Source: Eubacterium sp. (GTDB lineage Bacteria; Bacillota; Clostridia; Lachnospirales; Lachnospiraceae). From it: DNA of 64,000 nucleotides. Shown here piece by piece: positions 44,665 to 53,549 of this stretch; within the stretch, counting starts at the first letter, position 1, and each line of letters begins with the position of its first letter. The notes beneath the pieces are model-generated. The model worked only from the letters and a program-made list of their open reading frames with translations. It did not search any database and was not told where the DNA came from. The DNA lies in NCBI GenBank assembly GCA_017433825.1, contig JAFRGL010000025.1, positions 1 through 64,000 of the forward strand. Direction: 5' to 3'. A program made the position numbers and the translations under genes.

Positions 44665-45429
44665 CTATATCCTTCGTATTCCTTCCCAGCCCAGCATAAG
44701 TACCGTATCCGGGATAATGCTGATAATACGGTGAATGGTACAGAAAATGCCTGGCGTACAGACCGGGAAGCCGACCTTTGATGCCCAGAGGGAAACCGCC
44801 GCCACACTCCGTTTTCCGGAAGCAAAAGGGAAATGCCTGACGGCAGAGCTTTCCGTTTCTTTTGCCACCGGGATAAATTCGGTGTCTTTAATCCAGTACG
44901 GGCATACAGCAGTCACACGGATGCCGGTACCGAGAAGCTCAGCACCCAGGCCCCTGGAATACCGCAGCAGAAAAGCCTTGCTGGCCGCATAGACTGACAG
45001 GCCCTGTAAGGGCTGAAAAGCGGCTGTAGAGCAGATTTGCATGATGCGCGAACCTTTTCTCATATAGGGGAGTACAAGCTGTGTAACGGCTACAGCGGCC
45101 TCACAGTTAAGCCGTATCATGGCAAGCTCGTTCTGTGGGCCGATTTCGTCATATCTTCCGATTTTTCCCATGCCTGCAGCATTGATTAAAAGGCCTACAA
45201 CCGGCTTTATCCTTGCCAGGATGGAAGCCAGTTTCTCCCTCATTGCTGCATCTGTGAGGTCCATTGCCAGAACCCGTACTTTTGTCCTGGTTTCCTGCGC
45301 GATGTTTTCAAGCCTGTCTTTTCTGCGGGCAATGATCCACAATTCGCTGAATCTGTATTTTTCATCTATCTGTTTTATGTATTCGGCGCCGAGTCCGGAA
45401 GACGCGCCGGTAATGATGGCAATCCTCAT
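44665..45429 (-). CDS. Short-chain dehydrogenase/reductase family protein
   Basis: A 254-residue classical SDR. The cofactor motif TGASSGLG is at residues 7-14, NAAG near 87, and the catalytic Ser and YAASK (Tyr-x3-Lys) near 133-151. An acidic or basic residue after beta-2 (IARRKDRLE) suggests NADP(H). The substrate is unknown. Its promoter is divergent from that of the M28 peptidase gene. Confidence 0.9.
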   Translation of the reverse strand: MRIAIITGASSGLGAEYIKQIDEKYRFSELWIIARRKDRLENIAQETRTKVRVLAMDLTDAAMREKLASILARIKPVVGLLINAAGMGKIGRYDEIGPQNELAMIRLNCEAAVAVTQLVLPYMRKGSRIMQICSTAAFQPLQGLSVYAASKAFLLRYSRGLGAELLGTGIRVTAVCPYWIKDTEFIPVAKETESSAVRHFPFASGKRSVAAVSLWASKVGFPVCTPGIFCTIHRIISIIPDTVLMLGWEGIRRI

Positions 45430-45459
45430 CTGAAAGACCTCCGTCTGTACTGTACTGAA

Positions 45460-45489
45460 ATTGTATATTTAAATGCCCGGTATTGTCAA
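45460..45489 (-). promoter_or_regulatory. Promoter of the SDR gene (minus strand)
   Basis: On the minus strand TTGACA (45489-45484) and TACAAT (45465-45460) are 18 bp apart. Confidence 0.65.
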
Positions 45490-45508
45490 ATGCATTTGCA
45501 TAACGGGA

Positions 45509-45537
45509 TTGTACATTCCTCTGGATTCCTGTATAAT
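45509..45537 (+). promoter_or_regulatory. Promoter of the M28 peptidase gene
   Basis: TTGTAC at 45509-45514 and TATAAT at 45532-45537 are 17 bp apart. Confidence 0.75.
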
Positions 45538-45623
45538 CATGGCGGCATCAAATAAAAGACGCAGAGGACGGAAGATGCGGCGCGAATGCTGCTGTTTTAT
45601 GTTCTTTGCAATAAGGAGACTTC

Positions 45624-46856
45624 ATGGATTTAAAAGCATTGAAAAAGATTTTTGACGACAATGATTTCGTGCATACCAGCGGAACGCCTGAAGAACTGAA
45701 AGTGGCGGAGTATCTGAAAAAAACCTGTGAAAACATGGGCGTTGCGGCTGAAATTGAATCTTTCCCGGTACCGATGGCTGAAATGCTGGAAGCACATGTT
45801 TTCGCCGACGGCAGGGAGATTCCCTGCAAAGGATTCTACGGCTGCGGAAGCGGGGAAACGGAAGCCGAGCTTTACTATATGCCCGGAACGGACAAGGTGT
45901 CCATTGCCGGCGCGAAGGATAAAATCGTCCTTCTTGACAACCAGGGCGTAACCCCTTTTGTCTATCAGGATTTGATGAAGGCAGGCGCTGCCGGCATCCT
46001 TTTCCAGTACGGAAACGTGCATTATGATAATGACGATATCGACCAGAGGGATCTGCGGAAAAAGGTTGTGGGGGATGAGCGCAGGGTACTGTGTGCGATG
46101 CTGCATACAAGGGATGCGGCTGAACTGGTGAAAAACGGAACAAAGCGGATAAAAATGATCATTTCCCAGAATGAATACGAAGGCGAGTCGCACAATGTTG
46201 CTGCCTTCATTCCCGGAAGAAGAGACGAATATATTACGCTTTCAGCCCATTACGATACGACCTCCCTGTCCCACGGCGCATACGACAATCTTACCGGCTG
46301 CGCCGGCCTTCTGGGTGTAATGGACAGCCTGAAGGACAGGAAGCTGAACTACGGACTTAAATTCGTTTTCTGCGGCAGCGAGGAAAGAGGCCTTCTCGGT
46401 TCTGAAAGCTATGTCAGGGACCATGAAGAGGAAATGAATAATACGGTTTTGAATATCAATCTGGATATGATAGGATCAATTCTGGGGAAATTCTTTGCCT
46501 GTGTTACGGCAGAAGACAGGCTGGCGCATTATATTTCTTATATGGGCGCTGAAGTGGGATTTCCCATCGGCACACGTACAGGCGTTTATTCCAGCGATTC
46601 CACAAATTTCGCGGATAAAGGCGTTCCCGCCGTGACATTTGCCAGACTGGCATCCGGCAATGCGGCTCCGATTCACTGCAGATACGACCTGCAGGAAGTG
46701 CTTTCCATGGAACAGCTTTCGAAGGATATCGGCTTTATCGCGGAATTTACCAGGCGGATGGCAGATGCGGCTGTATGCCCGGTTTCAAGGGAAATGCCGG
46801 AAAAAATCAAAAAAGAGCTGGATGAGTATCTTTACAGGAAAAGGAAGGAAGAGTAA
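45624..46856 (+). CDS. M28 family zinc aminopeptidase
   Basis: A 410-residue predicted intracellular peptidase (no signal). Residues 80-160 look like an inserted PA-type domain. The zinc site follows the M28 order: SAHYDT (His, Asp), GAYDNLTGCAG (bridging Asp), CGSEERGLLGS (Glu-Glu), LNINLDMIG (Asp) and a late IHCRYD (His). This pattern belongs to co-catalytic two-zinc aminopeptidases. AAGGAGAC precedes the ATG. It has its own promoter and a bidirectional terminator. Confidence 0.88.
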   Translation: MDLKALKKIFDDNDFVHTSGTPEELKVAEYLKKTCENMGVAAEIESFPVPMAEMLEAHVFADGREIPCKGFYGCGSGETEAELYYMPGTDKVSIAGAKDKIVLLDNQGVTPFVYQDLMKAGAAGILFQYGNVHYDNDDIDQRDLRKKVVGDERRVLCAMLHTRDAAELVKNGTKRIKMIISQNEYEGESHNVAAFIPGRRDEYITLSAHYDTTSLSHGAYDNLTGCAGLLGVMDSLKDRKLNYGLKFVFCGSEERGLLGSESYVRDHEEEMNNTVLNINLDMIGSILGKFFACVTAEDRLAHYISYMGAEVGFPIGTRTGVYSSDSTNFADKGVPAVTFARLASGNAAPIHCRYDLQEVLSMEQLSKDIGFIAEFTRRMADAAVCPVSREMPEKIKKELDEYLYRKRKEE

Positions 46857-46890
46857 GGAAGATAAACAGACTGTTTTTACTATACGGAAA

Positions 46891-46932
46891 GAAAACTGCC
46901 GCACTAAGTTAATTAGTGCGGCAGCTTCTTTT
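46891..46932. terminator. Bidirectional terminator between the M28 and P-type ATPase genes
   Basis: CTGCCGCACTAA (46896-46907) and TTAGTGCGGCAG (46913-46924) form a perfect 12-bp stem with a 5-nt loop, GAAAA on the left and CTTCTTTT on the right. Confidence 0.85.
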
Positions 46933-46940
46933 CATGTATG

Positions 46941-49715
46941 CTATTCTTTTTTATTTGATTCTTCAGGTGTTTCGGCGTTCACTTCTTCTTCAGAAATTTT
47001 CGGAAGCTGTCCGGTGGTCATGTCGGGCATGTCCAGCGTGATATTGCCGGTCAGCTGTATGCTGCCGGTTTTATTCAGTCTGCCGGTCTGCGTCAGGTCA
47101 CCGGTCTGTGTAATTTTCCCTGTCTGGTGTATCGGCCGGGTGTTCGCAAATCTGCCGGTCTGGGAAAGCCGGTCAGTATTCCTCCTGGAATTCTTCGGAG
47201 GAGGTGCATTCCGGTTATGGTTGGCAACCAGTGTCGGGTCAACATATTTGATTTCCTCCATATGAGGACTGCGTCCGGTTTCCCCTCTGGCACGGGCGGC
47301 TTTCCTGTGGGCCATCTTTGACGGCAGGTTGGCAATGAAGTATATCAGCTGCGACAGGTAGCGCAGAACAGGTTCGGTAATAATCGAGAAAATCACGAAC
47401 AGCAGTATGCAGCGGATGGACATTCCATATATTGCAAAAAGATCCTGCAGGAACATCAGACAGAACAGGAAGCCTGCGATACAGAAGGCGAAAATCCCGC
47501 TCTTTATCTTGCTCATAGGCCTCATTACCCGGAAGAGGATCATAAAGCCCACGATGGCAAGCAGGATGGTGGAAGCTGTGGAAATATCCGTTGTGCCCAC
47601 ATTGAAGGCTTCACCGTAAACCAGCAGTGCGCCGACAATAATCGCATTGGTAAGACCTGCCGGCAGTGCGCGCAGCAGGATGTTCGGAAGGAACTTGCCC
47701 TTGATGAGGTTATTGTTCGGAATCTGGGACAGCAGGAAGCCGGGCAGACCGATGGTGAACATGCTGATAAGGGAAATCTGCGAAGGCTCCAGCGGATAGG
47801 TCATAGCAAATACAATGGAGAAAAGGGAAAGCAGCAGGGAGAAAATATTCTTCACCAGGAAAAGGCTTCCCGAACGTTCCAGGTTGTTGACCACGCGGCG
47901 GCCTTCCATTACTACGTCCGGCATTCTTGAAAAATCGGATTCCAGAAGAACCAGCTGGGAAACGGAAGCTGCAGCCTCACTGCCGGAGGCCATGGCAACC
48001 GAACAGTCCGCATCCTTCAGTGCAAGAACGTCATTGACACCGTCGCCTGTCATGGCTACGGTGTGGCCGTCGGATTTCAGGGCTTTTACAAAGAGGCGCT
48101 TCTGATCCGGGGTAACACGGCCGAAGACGGTATACTGCCGGATGGCTTCCGCCAGCATCTCGTAATTTGTCAGGGTGGAAGCATCCACATATCGGCTGGC
48201 ATTTTCTATGCCGGCTTCCCTGGCAACTTTGGATACGGTGATGGGGTTATCACCGGAAATTACGATAATCCGTACGCCCTGCTCCGAGAAGAAATGGAAG
48301 GTGGGAACCGCGTTTTCACGGATGGGGTTGGACATGGTAACGAGGCAGAGCGGGGTAACCTTTCCGGTCAGCGCGCCGCCGTCAGGAATATTGTCCGCCT
48401 GTACGAAGACGAGCACACGGTAGCCTTCTGCGGAATACTTTTCAATTTCTTCTTTGCAGCTGTCGTACTGTTCCCTTAAGACGAATTCCGGCGCGCCGAG
48501 GACGTAAGGAACGCCTGAGAACACCGCGCTGGAATACTTGTGAGCGGAGGAAAAACCGGTGGTGCGGTCCGCCCTTACCCTTGCTTTCTGTGTGAACCTT
48601 TTCTGCAGGGCGGCCATGGTAATGTTGTCCTTCGACATGGCACCGGCAAAATTGCCCAGCAGCTTTTCCAGTTCTTCCACGCCGCTGCCATGGAAACCGT
48701 ACAGGGGAATGACTTCATTAACCGACATGTCAGGTTCGGTGATGGTGCCGGTTTTATCCACACAAAGGACGTCAACCCTGGCCAGGGTTTCGATACATTT
48801 CATATCGTGGACCAGAACCTGTTTGAAAGCCAGCCGGATGACACCCACGGCCATGGTTACGGTGGACAGAAGGTACAGGCCTTCGGGAATCATGCCGATG
48901 ATGGCGGCCACCGTGGACTTGATGCTGTTGGTCAGGGTCGAACCCAGGGTTACATACTGCTGATAGAAGAGCAGGATGCCGATGGGGATGATAATAATGC
49001 CGACCAGCTTGATCAATTTGTTCAGGGAGCGGATCATTTCAGACTGCTCGCCTTCCTTGCTGGCCTTTGCCTGGATAGTCAGCTTGGAAATGTAGGAATC
49101 TGCTCCGACCTTGTCCAGCCGGGCCCGGCATACGCCGGAGACCACAAAGCTTCCGGACATCAGCAGATCGCCCGGCACTTTGGTGATGTCGTCCGATTCA
49201 CCGGTAAGAAGGGATTCGTTGGCGGTAATCTCCCCGTCCACGACAATGGCGTCCGCCGGAATCTGACAGCCTGCTTCCAGGATGATGATGTCGTCGATTA
49301 CCAGTTTTTCCGAAGCAATTTCCCGGATCTTGCCGCTGCGGACAACCTTCACCTTGGGGGCGTTCATAATGGTCATTTTCTCCAGGGTTTTCTTGGCATT
49401 CAGCTCCTGGATAATACCGATGAGGACGTTTGATATAATGAATACGAGAAACGTCAGATCACGGAAAGAACCGACCATGATAAGAAGCAGGGCCAGAATC
49501 AGGAAGATCAGGTTGAAATACGTAAAGAGGTTGCTCTTTATAATTTCGGAAGTGGTCTTCTGGTTTGATTTTACGGCGACGTTCTCCCAGCCGCAGTCCC
49601 GGTAGGTTTTCACCTGTTCATTGGTAAGACCGATATCGGGATTGACAGCTGTGCGGTGGATAGGTTTTCTTTTACGTTCACTGTTCTTTTTATTTGAAGT
49701 AGAAGTCTTTTTCAT
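46941..49715 (-). CDS. Cation-translocating P-type ATPase (CtpE-like) with TG-repeat tail
   Basis: A 924-residue ion pump. The actuator motif is LLTGESDD, the phosphorylation site DKTGTIT with Asp320, and the hinge TGDGVNDVLALKDADCSVAM. The fourth membrane helix carries IPEGLYLL, as in Ca2+-type and CtpE-type pumps, so calcium or a similar divalent ion is the best guess. The C-terminal tail of about 70 cytosolic residues contains six xTG repeats (QTGR, QTGK, QTGD, QTGR, KTGS, LTGN), which is unusual. ATG 49715 is chosen because CGGAG lies 8 nt upstream; an upstream Met at 49760 adds 15 residues without support. Confidence 0.9.
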   Translation of the reverse strand: MKKTSTSNKKNSERKRKPIHRTAVNPDIGLTNEQVKTYRDCGWENVAVKSNQKTTSEIIKSNLFTYFNLIFLILALLLIMVGSFRDLTFLVFIISNVLIGIIQELNAKKTLEKMTIMNAPKVKVVRSGKIREIASEKLVIDDIIILEAGCQIPADAIVVDGEITANESLLTGESDDITKVPGDLLMSGSFVVSGVCRARLDKVGADSYISKLTIQAKASKEGEQSEMIRSLNKLIKLVGIIIIPIGILLFYQQYVTLGSTLTNSIKSTVAAIIGMIPEGLYLLSTVTMAVGVIRLAFKQVLVHDMKCIETLARVDVLCVDKTGTITEPDMSVNEVIPLYGFHGSGVEELEKLLGNFAGAMSKDNITMAALQKRFTQKARVRADRTTGFSSAHKYSSAVFSGVPYVLGAPEFVLREQYDSCKEEIEKYSAEGYRVLVFVQADNIPDGGALTGKVTPLCLVTMSNPIRENAVPTFHFFSEQGVRIIVISGDNPITVSKVAREAGIENASRYVDASTLTNYEMLAEAIRQYTVFGRVTPDQKRLFVKALKSDGHTVAMTGDGVNDVLALKDADCSVAMASGSEAAASVSQLVLLESDFSRMPDVVMEGRRVVNNLERSGSLFLVKNIFSLLLSLFSIVFAMTYPLEPSQISLISMFTIGLPGFLLSQIPNNNLIKGKFLPNILLRALPAGLTNAIIVGALLVYGEAFNVGTTDISTASTILLAIVGFMILFRVMRPMSKIKSGIFAFCIAGFLFCLMFLQDLFAIYGMSIRCILLFVIFSIITEPVLRYLSQLIYFIANLPSKMAHRKAARARGETGRSPHMEEIKYVDPTLVANHNRNAPPPKNSRRNTDRLSQTGRFANTRPIHQTGKITQTGDLTQTGRLNKTGSIQLTGNITLDMPDMTTGQLPKISEEEVNAETPEESNKKE

Positions 49716-49788
49716 GCAAAAACTCCGTTGGATGTTTCGTGTGCCGTAACTGTCATACATAACAGGTGCCGTATTGTTTTAATAATTT

Positions 49789-49817
49789 ATTATATCACAC
49801 AGTCTGTTATTTAACAA
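49789..49817 (-). promoter_or_regulatory. Promoter of the P-type ATPase gene (minus strand)
   Basis: On the minus strand TTGTTA (49817-49812) and TATAAT (49794-49789) are 17 bp apart. The -35 is inside the last codons of the RqcH gene. Confidence 0.75.
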
Positions 49818-51549
49818 GATTAATCCCGCTGATATCGGTATCCGCCATCAGTGAATAGTTTGAATAATACACCACAAAGCCGGGAATATTGCCTTTCGGC
49901 TTTTTTATGTTTTTTTTCAGTGTATAATCCACTTCTGCTTTCGCGGAGGACCGCAGATCGGAATAATATGTAGCCAGGCTTCCGGCTTCCTCAAAGGTAC
50001 GGTCGGGTACTTCCCGGCCTTTTGTCTGAATAATCACATGGGAGCCGTGTGCGCCTTTGACATGGAACCACCAGTCATCGGAAGCCGCAAGCTTAAAAGT
50101 CAGTTCTTCATTCTGGTAGTTGTTTTTGCCCACATAAATCGTAAAGCCGTCAGACGACAGATATTTAAGCGGAGCGGACTTTTTCCGCCCTTTATTATCC
50201 TTCCTGTCAGATGCTTTCTTCATATAGCCGAATGCGGCCAGTTCGTCGCGGATATCCTTCAGATCCGCTTCATCAGCGGCGGAATCCAGCGAAATCCGGA
50301 TACTGGAAAGATGGTCCAGCTTCTGTTTTGATTCCTCTATCTGTTCCGCAGCAGAAACGGCAGTCCGTTTCAGTTTATTGTATCTTTCAAAATATCTTTG
50401 GGCATTGTCGGAAATGCTTTTTGTCCTGTCCAGAGGGATGCGCACAGTCTCCCCCGTATAATAATTCTCCGTTTCCAGTGTATCGGTGCCTGCAGTGACG
50501 GAATACTGAGCAACCATCAGGAGTTCACCGTAGAGACGGTACTGGTCCATTTTCTGCGTATCCGCCATCTGTGCCTCCAGCAGTGAAAGCTTTTTTGCGT
50601 TTTTTTCAATGGCGGAGGATACGGTTTTCCTTAAATCAGCCGTACGCTGCCGTACACGGGAATCGTTTTCCTTTGTCAGGTAATAATCGGAAATCATTTC
50701 GGAAACGCCGGGGTATTCCTTCATCTTCGAATGAGCGTTTATCCTGCTTTCCAGAACGAAGAATTCCTTCGGGCGGCCGTTTTCATAGAGTATATTGTAT
50801 CTGAACTGTCCGGTACGGGCCTCCCGCATCAGCAGTTCAAATTTATCGGCAAGCAGAAGACGCTCGGAAACGTCAAGATCCCCGAAGGATTTGCGGCTGT
50901 CAAGGCCTGCCCTGTATAGAAGTTCCTCCGACATGGAAGAGGAAAAGCCCGTAAAGGAAGCAGAGACCGCTTTTGAAAGCGGCAGGTTCTTCCCGGAAAG
51001 CGCTTCAATGAAATCATCGCCGCCGCACTGCAGAGGATCCTTTTTCTGAGCTGTATCCGGAATGAAATACGTTCTTCCGGGGAGGACTTCCCTGACCGAG
51101 CTCATGTGGAAGGAAACCCGGCGTATGGCATCCAGAATTACGTCATTATCATCCGTAAAAATCAGGTTGCTGTATTTGCCCATCAGTTCCAGAATCAGTT
51201 TTTTGGTACAGAGATCCCCCAGTTCATTGCGGTGTTCAATTACGAAAACAAGTATTCGATCAAAAGAAGGCTGCAGGATTCCTGTAATCCTGCCGCTGCC
51301 GATATGCTTGCGCAGAAGCATGCAGAAAGCGGGAGCCGTCATGGGGGACTGTTTGGATTTGTCTGTCAGATAGCAAAGCGGAAGGGCGGGATTGGCAGAC
51401 AGAAGAAGACGGTACTGTGTACCGCCGCTTTTTACGGTCAGATGGATTTCATCCTTCTCCGGCTGGGTGATTTTTACAATCAGCCCGCCGGTCAGTGTCC
51501 GTGATAATTCTTCTTTCAGTGCGTGAACTGCAAATCCGTCAAATGCCAT
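49807..51549 (-). CDS. rqcH: RqcH/NFACT family ribosome quality control protein
   Basis: A 580-residue homologue of bacterial RqcH (Rqc2/NEMF), which adds Ala tails to nascent chains on stalled 50S subunits; older databases call it fibronectin-binding protein. The NFACT-N domain begins MAFDGFAVHALKEEL, coiled coils occupy about residues 290-430 (RQRTADLRKTVSSAIEKNAKKLSLLEAQ), and NFACT-R is seen in YVGKNNYQNEELTFK and WWFHVKGAHGSHVII. All expected parts are intact. The gene is divergent from yicC. Confidence 0.93.
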   Translation of the reverse strand: MAFDGFAVHALKEELSRTLTGGLIVKITQPEKDEIHLTVKSGGTQYRLLLSANPALPLCYLTDKSKQSPMTAPAFCMLLRKHIGSGRITGILQPSFDRILVFVIEHRNELGDLCTKKLILELMGKYSNLIFTDDNDVILDAIRRVSFHMSSVREVLPGRTYFIPDTAQKKDPLQCGGDDFIEALSGKNLPLSKAVSASFTGFSSSMSEELLYRAGLDSRKSFGDLDVSERLLLADKFELLMREARTGQFRYNILYENGRPKEFFVLESRINAHSKMKEYPGVSEMISDYYLTKENDSRVRQRTADLRKTVSSAIEKNAKKLSLLEAQMADTQKMDQYRLYGELLMVAQYSVTAGTDTLETENYYTGETVRIPLDRTKSISDNAQRYFERYNKLKRTAVSAAEQIEESKQKLDHLSSIRISLDSAADEADLKDIRDELAAFGYMKKASDRKDNKGRKKSAPLKYLSSDGFTIYVGKNNYQNEELTFKLAASDDWWFHVKGAHGSHVIIQTKGREVPDRTFEEAGSLATYYSDLRSSAKAEVDYTLKKNIKKPKGNIPGFVVYYSNYSLMADTDISGINLVK

Positions 51550-51577
51550 GGAAAACTCCCTGTATTTTTATTTTGAT

Positions 51578-51606
51578 ATCATAACGCACCTTGCCGGAAA
51601 TTACAA
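51578..51606 (-). promoter_or_regulatory. rqcH promoter (minus strand)
   Basis: On the minus strand TTGTAA (51606-51601) and TATGAT (51583-51578) are 17 bp apart. Confidence 0.65.
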
Positions 51607-51634
51607 GAACCGGGCATTTGGAACAGCGCCTGCC

Positions 51635-51663
51635 TTGCAAATTTATATTTAAAGTGTTAATAT
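51635..51663 (+). promoter_or_regulatory. Candidate promoter of the yicC-gmk-rpoZ-rimO-pgsA operon
   Basis: TTGCAA at 51635-51640 and TAATAT at 51658-51663 are 17 bp apart. TATAAA at 51661 is an alternative -10 with a 20-bp spacer. Confidence 0.45.
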
Positions 51664-51693
51664 AAATTGATTTAGTATGGAAAGGTGTAAGTT

Positions 51694-52572
51694 ATGATAT
51701 ACAGTATGACCGGATTCGGCCGGTATGAGCATGAAGAAGACGGACGGAAGGTCTCCGTGGAGATAAAATCCGTCAATCACAGATATCTGGACCTGAACAT
51801 CCGGATGCCAAGACGGTTTAACCGTTTTGAAGCGGATTTGCGTAAGCTTCTGGGCAGTTACATGTCCAGGGGCAAGGTGGACGTTTCTATTTCCTTTGAG
51901 GATATGTCCGAAAGCGCTGCTTCACTTGCATACAATCAGGAACTGGCTGCAGCCTACCTGAAATACTGCCGTCAGATGGCAGAGGACCTCGGACTTGAAA
52001 ACGACGTCAGGGTATCCACCCTGATGCGTATGCCGGAAGTGTTTACAATGGAAACACCGGAAACGGATGAGGAAGCGCTTTACAATGCGCTGGCCGCAGC
52101 CGTGGAGAAAGCAGCCGAAGCTTTTCAGCTTTCCAGACAGAAAGAAGGCGAGGCGCTTAAAGAGGATTTGCTGGCGAAGCTTTCCGGTATGGCTGAAAAC
52201 GTGCGGATGGTGGAAGAGCGTTATCCGGCCATTATAAAAGAATACGAAGACAGGCTGAGGCAGAAGCTGGCCGATACCCTGGCGGATACCAGGATTGACG
52301 AGAGCGTGCTGGCCACCGAGCTGGTGGTTTTCTCAGACAGGCTTTGCACAGATGAGGAAACCGTCCGGCTGGCAAACCATATCGATACGATGGCAAAGGA
52401 ACTGAAAAAAGGAGGCGCCGTTGGCCGGAAGCTGGATTTCGTTGCACAGGAAATGAACCGGGAAGCAAATACCATCCTTTCCAAATCCAACGATCTGCGT
52501 ACCTCCGAGATCGGAATCAGCCTTAAAACGGAAATCGAAAAAATACGCGAACAGATACAGAATTTAGAATAG
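51694..52572 (+). CDS. yicC: YicC/YloC family endoribonuclease
   Basis: A 292-residue protein with the YicC N-terminus MTGFGRYEHEEDGRKVSVEIKSVNHR and the C-terminal DUF1732 block (GRKLDFVAQEMNREANTILSKS). Family members are Mn2+-dependent endoribonucleases involved in RNA turnover. First gene of a five-gene operon with gmk, rpoZ, rimO and pgsA, an order frequent in clostridia. GGAAAGG precedes the ATG. Confidence 0.93.
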   Translation: MIYSMTGFGRYEHEEDGRKVSVEIKSVNHRYLDLNIRMPRRFNRFEADLRKLLGSYMSRGKVDVSISFEDMSESAASLAYNQELAAAYLKYCRQMAEDLGLENDVRVSTLMRMPEVFTMETPETDEEALYNALAAAVEKAAEAFQLSRQKEGEALKEDLLAKLSGMAENVRMVEERYPAIIKEYEDRLRQKLADTLADTRIDESVLATELVVFSDRLCTDEETVRLANHIDTMAKELKKGGAVGRKLDFVAQEMNREANTILSKSNDLRTSEIGISLKTEIEKIREQIQNLE

Positions 52573-52588
52573 GTTAAAGGAGTGGCAT

Positions 52589-53209
52589 ATGAAAAGAGGC
52601 ATGCTGACAATTGTATCCGGCTTCTCCGGTGCCGGCAAAAGCTCCGTTACCAAGGGCTTGGTTGCGGATTATCCCGGCTACTGGCTTTCCGTATCCTGCA
52701 CCACCAGAGACCCGAGGGAAGGCGAACAGGAAGGACGGGAATACTATTTCAAGACAAAACCGGACTTTGAAAAACTGATAGGGGAAGACAGCTTTCTGGA
52801 ATTTGCCGAATATACCGGCAATTACTACGGAACGCCAAAGCAGTACGTGGAGGAGCATCTGGCCCGGGGCATCAACGTGATACTGGAAATCGAAGTACAG
52901 GGTGCAATGAAGGTCAAAGCGAAGATTCCGGAAGCGGTCCTCGTATTTGTTGTCGCTCCGTCCATGGAAACGCTTATCAGACGTCTGAGGGACAGAAAGA
53001 CAGAGACAGAAGAGAAGATTCAGTCCCGCATCAGACAGATGAAAACCGAATTCACCTATATTCCGAAATATGATTACCTGCTGGTCAATGACGACCTGGA
53101 TGATGCCGTACGCAGGCTGGATGAAATTATACGCACCAATGCCAGCCGTGTTGCGGAAAACGGCGAAATGCTGAAAGATATTGAAAACTATTTAGGAGGC
53201 TTATCATGA
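52589..53209 (+). CDS. gmk: Guanylate kinase
   Basis: A 206-residue GMP kinase. The P-loop GFSGAGKSSVTKGL is at residues 10-23, and the GMP-binding segment SCTTRDPREGEQEGREYYF follows. It converts GMP to GDP. AAAGGAG precedes the ATG; its stop overlaps the rpoZ start (ATGA). Confidence 0.96.
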   Translation: MKRGMLTIVSGFSGAGKSSVTKGLVADYPGYWLSVSCTTRDPREGEQEGREYYFKTKPDFEKLIGEDSFLEFAEYTGNYYGTPKQYVEEHLARGINVILEIEVQGAMKVKAKIPEAVLVFVVAPSMETLIRRLRDRKTETEEKIQSRIRQMKTEFTYIPKYDYLLVNDDLDDAVRRLDEIIRTNASRVAENGEMLKDIENYLGGLS

Positions 53210-53532
53210 TACATCCGTCTTATCTTGAACTGATGAACACCATTAATGAGGAGGAAGGCGAAAACTACGAAAAAGTGGAAAGCCGCTATTCCATTGTTAT
53301 CGCCGCGGCAAAAAGGGCCAGGCAGCTTACGGACGGCGCGCCGGCAAGGATGCCTGTTACAGTCAATAAAGTGCTGTCAACCGCCGTTTCAGAACTCTAC
53401 AACGGCAAGGTCCATCTGATTAAGCCGGAAAGCGATATGGTTTCCGAAGAAGAAACGGCGGAGACGGCTGAAACGGAAGAATCAACTGAGGCCTTAGAAG
53501 AAACCGCTGAAGATATTGCCGAAGAAGCGTAA
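53206..53532 (+). CDS. rpoZ: DNA-directed RNA polymerase omega subunit
   Basis: A 108-residue omega. The conserved core is YSIVIAAAKRARQL (residues 28-41) and the following VNKVLSTAVSEL, which wraps the beta' C-terminus. The last 35 residues are a highly acidic Glu/Thr/Ala tail not present in the basic family fold. Starts within the gmk stop codon, so translation is coupled. Confidence 0.93.
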   Translation: MIHPSYLELMNTINEEEGENYEKVESRYSIVIAAAKRARQLTDGAPARMPVTVNKVLSTAVSELYNGKVHLIKPESDMVSEEETAETAETEESTEALEETAEDIAEEA

Positions 53533-53549
53533 AGGTGCTTGTAGATTCC

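Noticed and set aside
48540-49433. A 297-codon plus-strand frame opposite the P-type ATPase.
   Set aside because: Shadow of the ATPase gene; no start site support.
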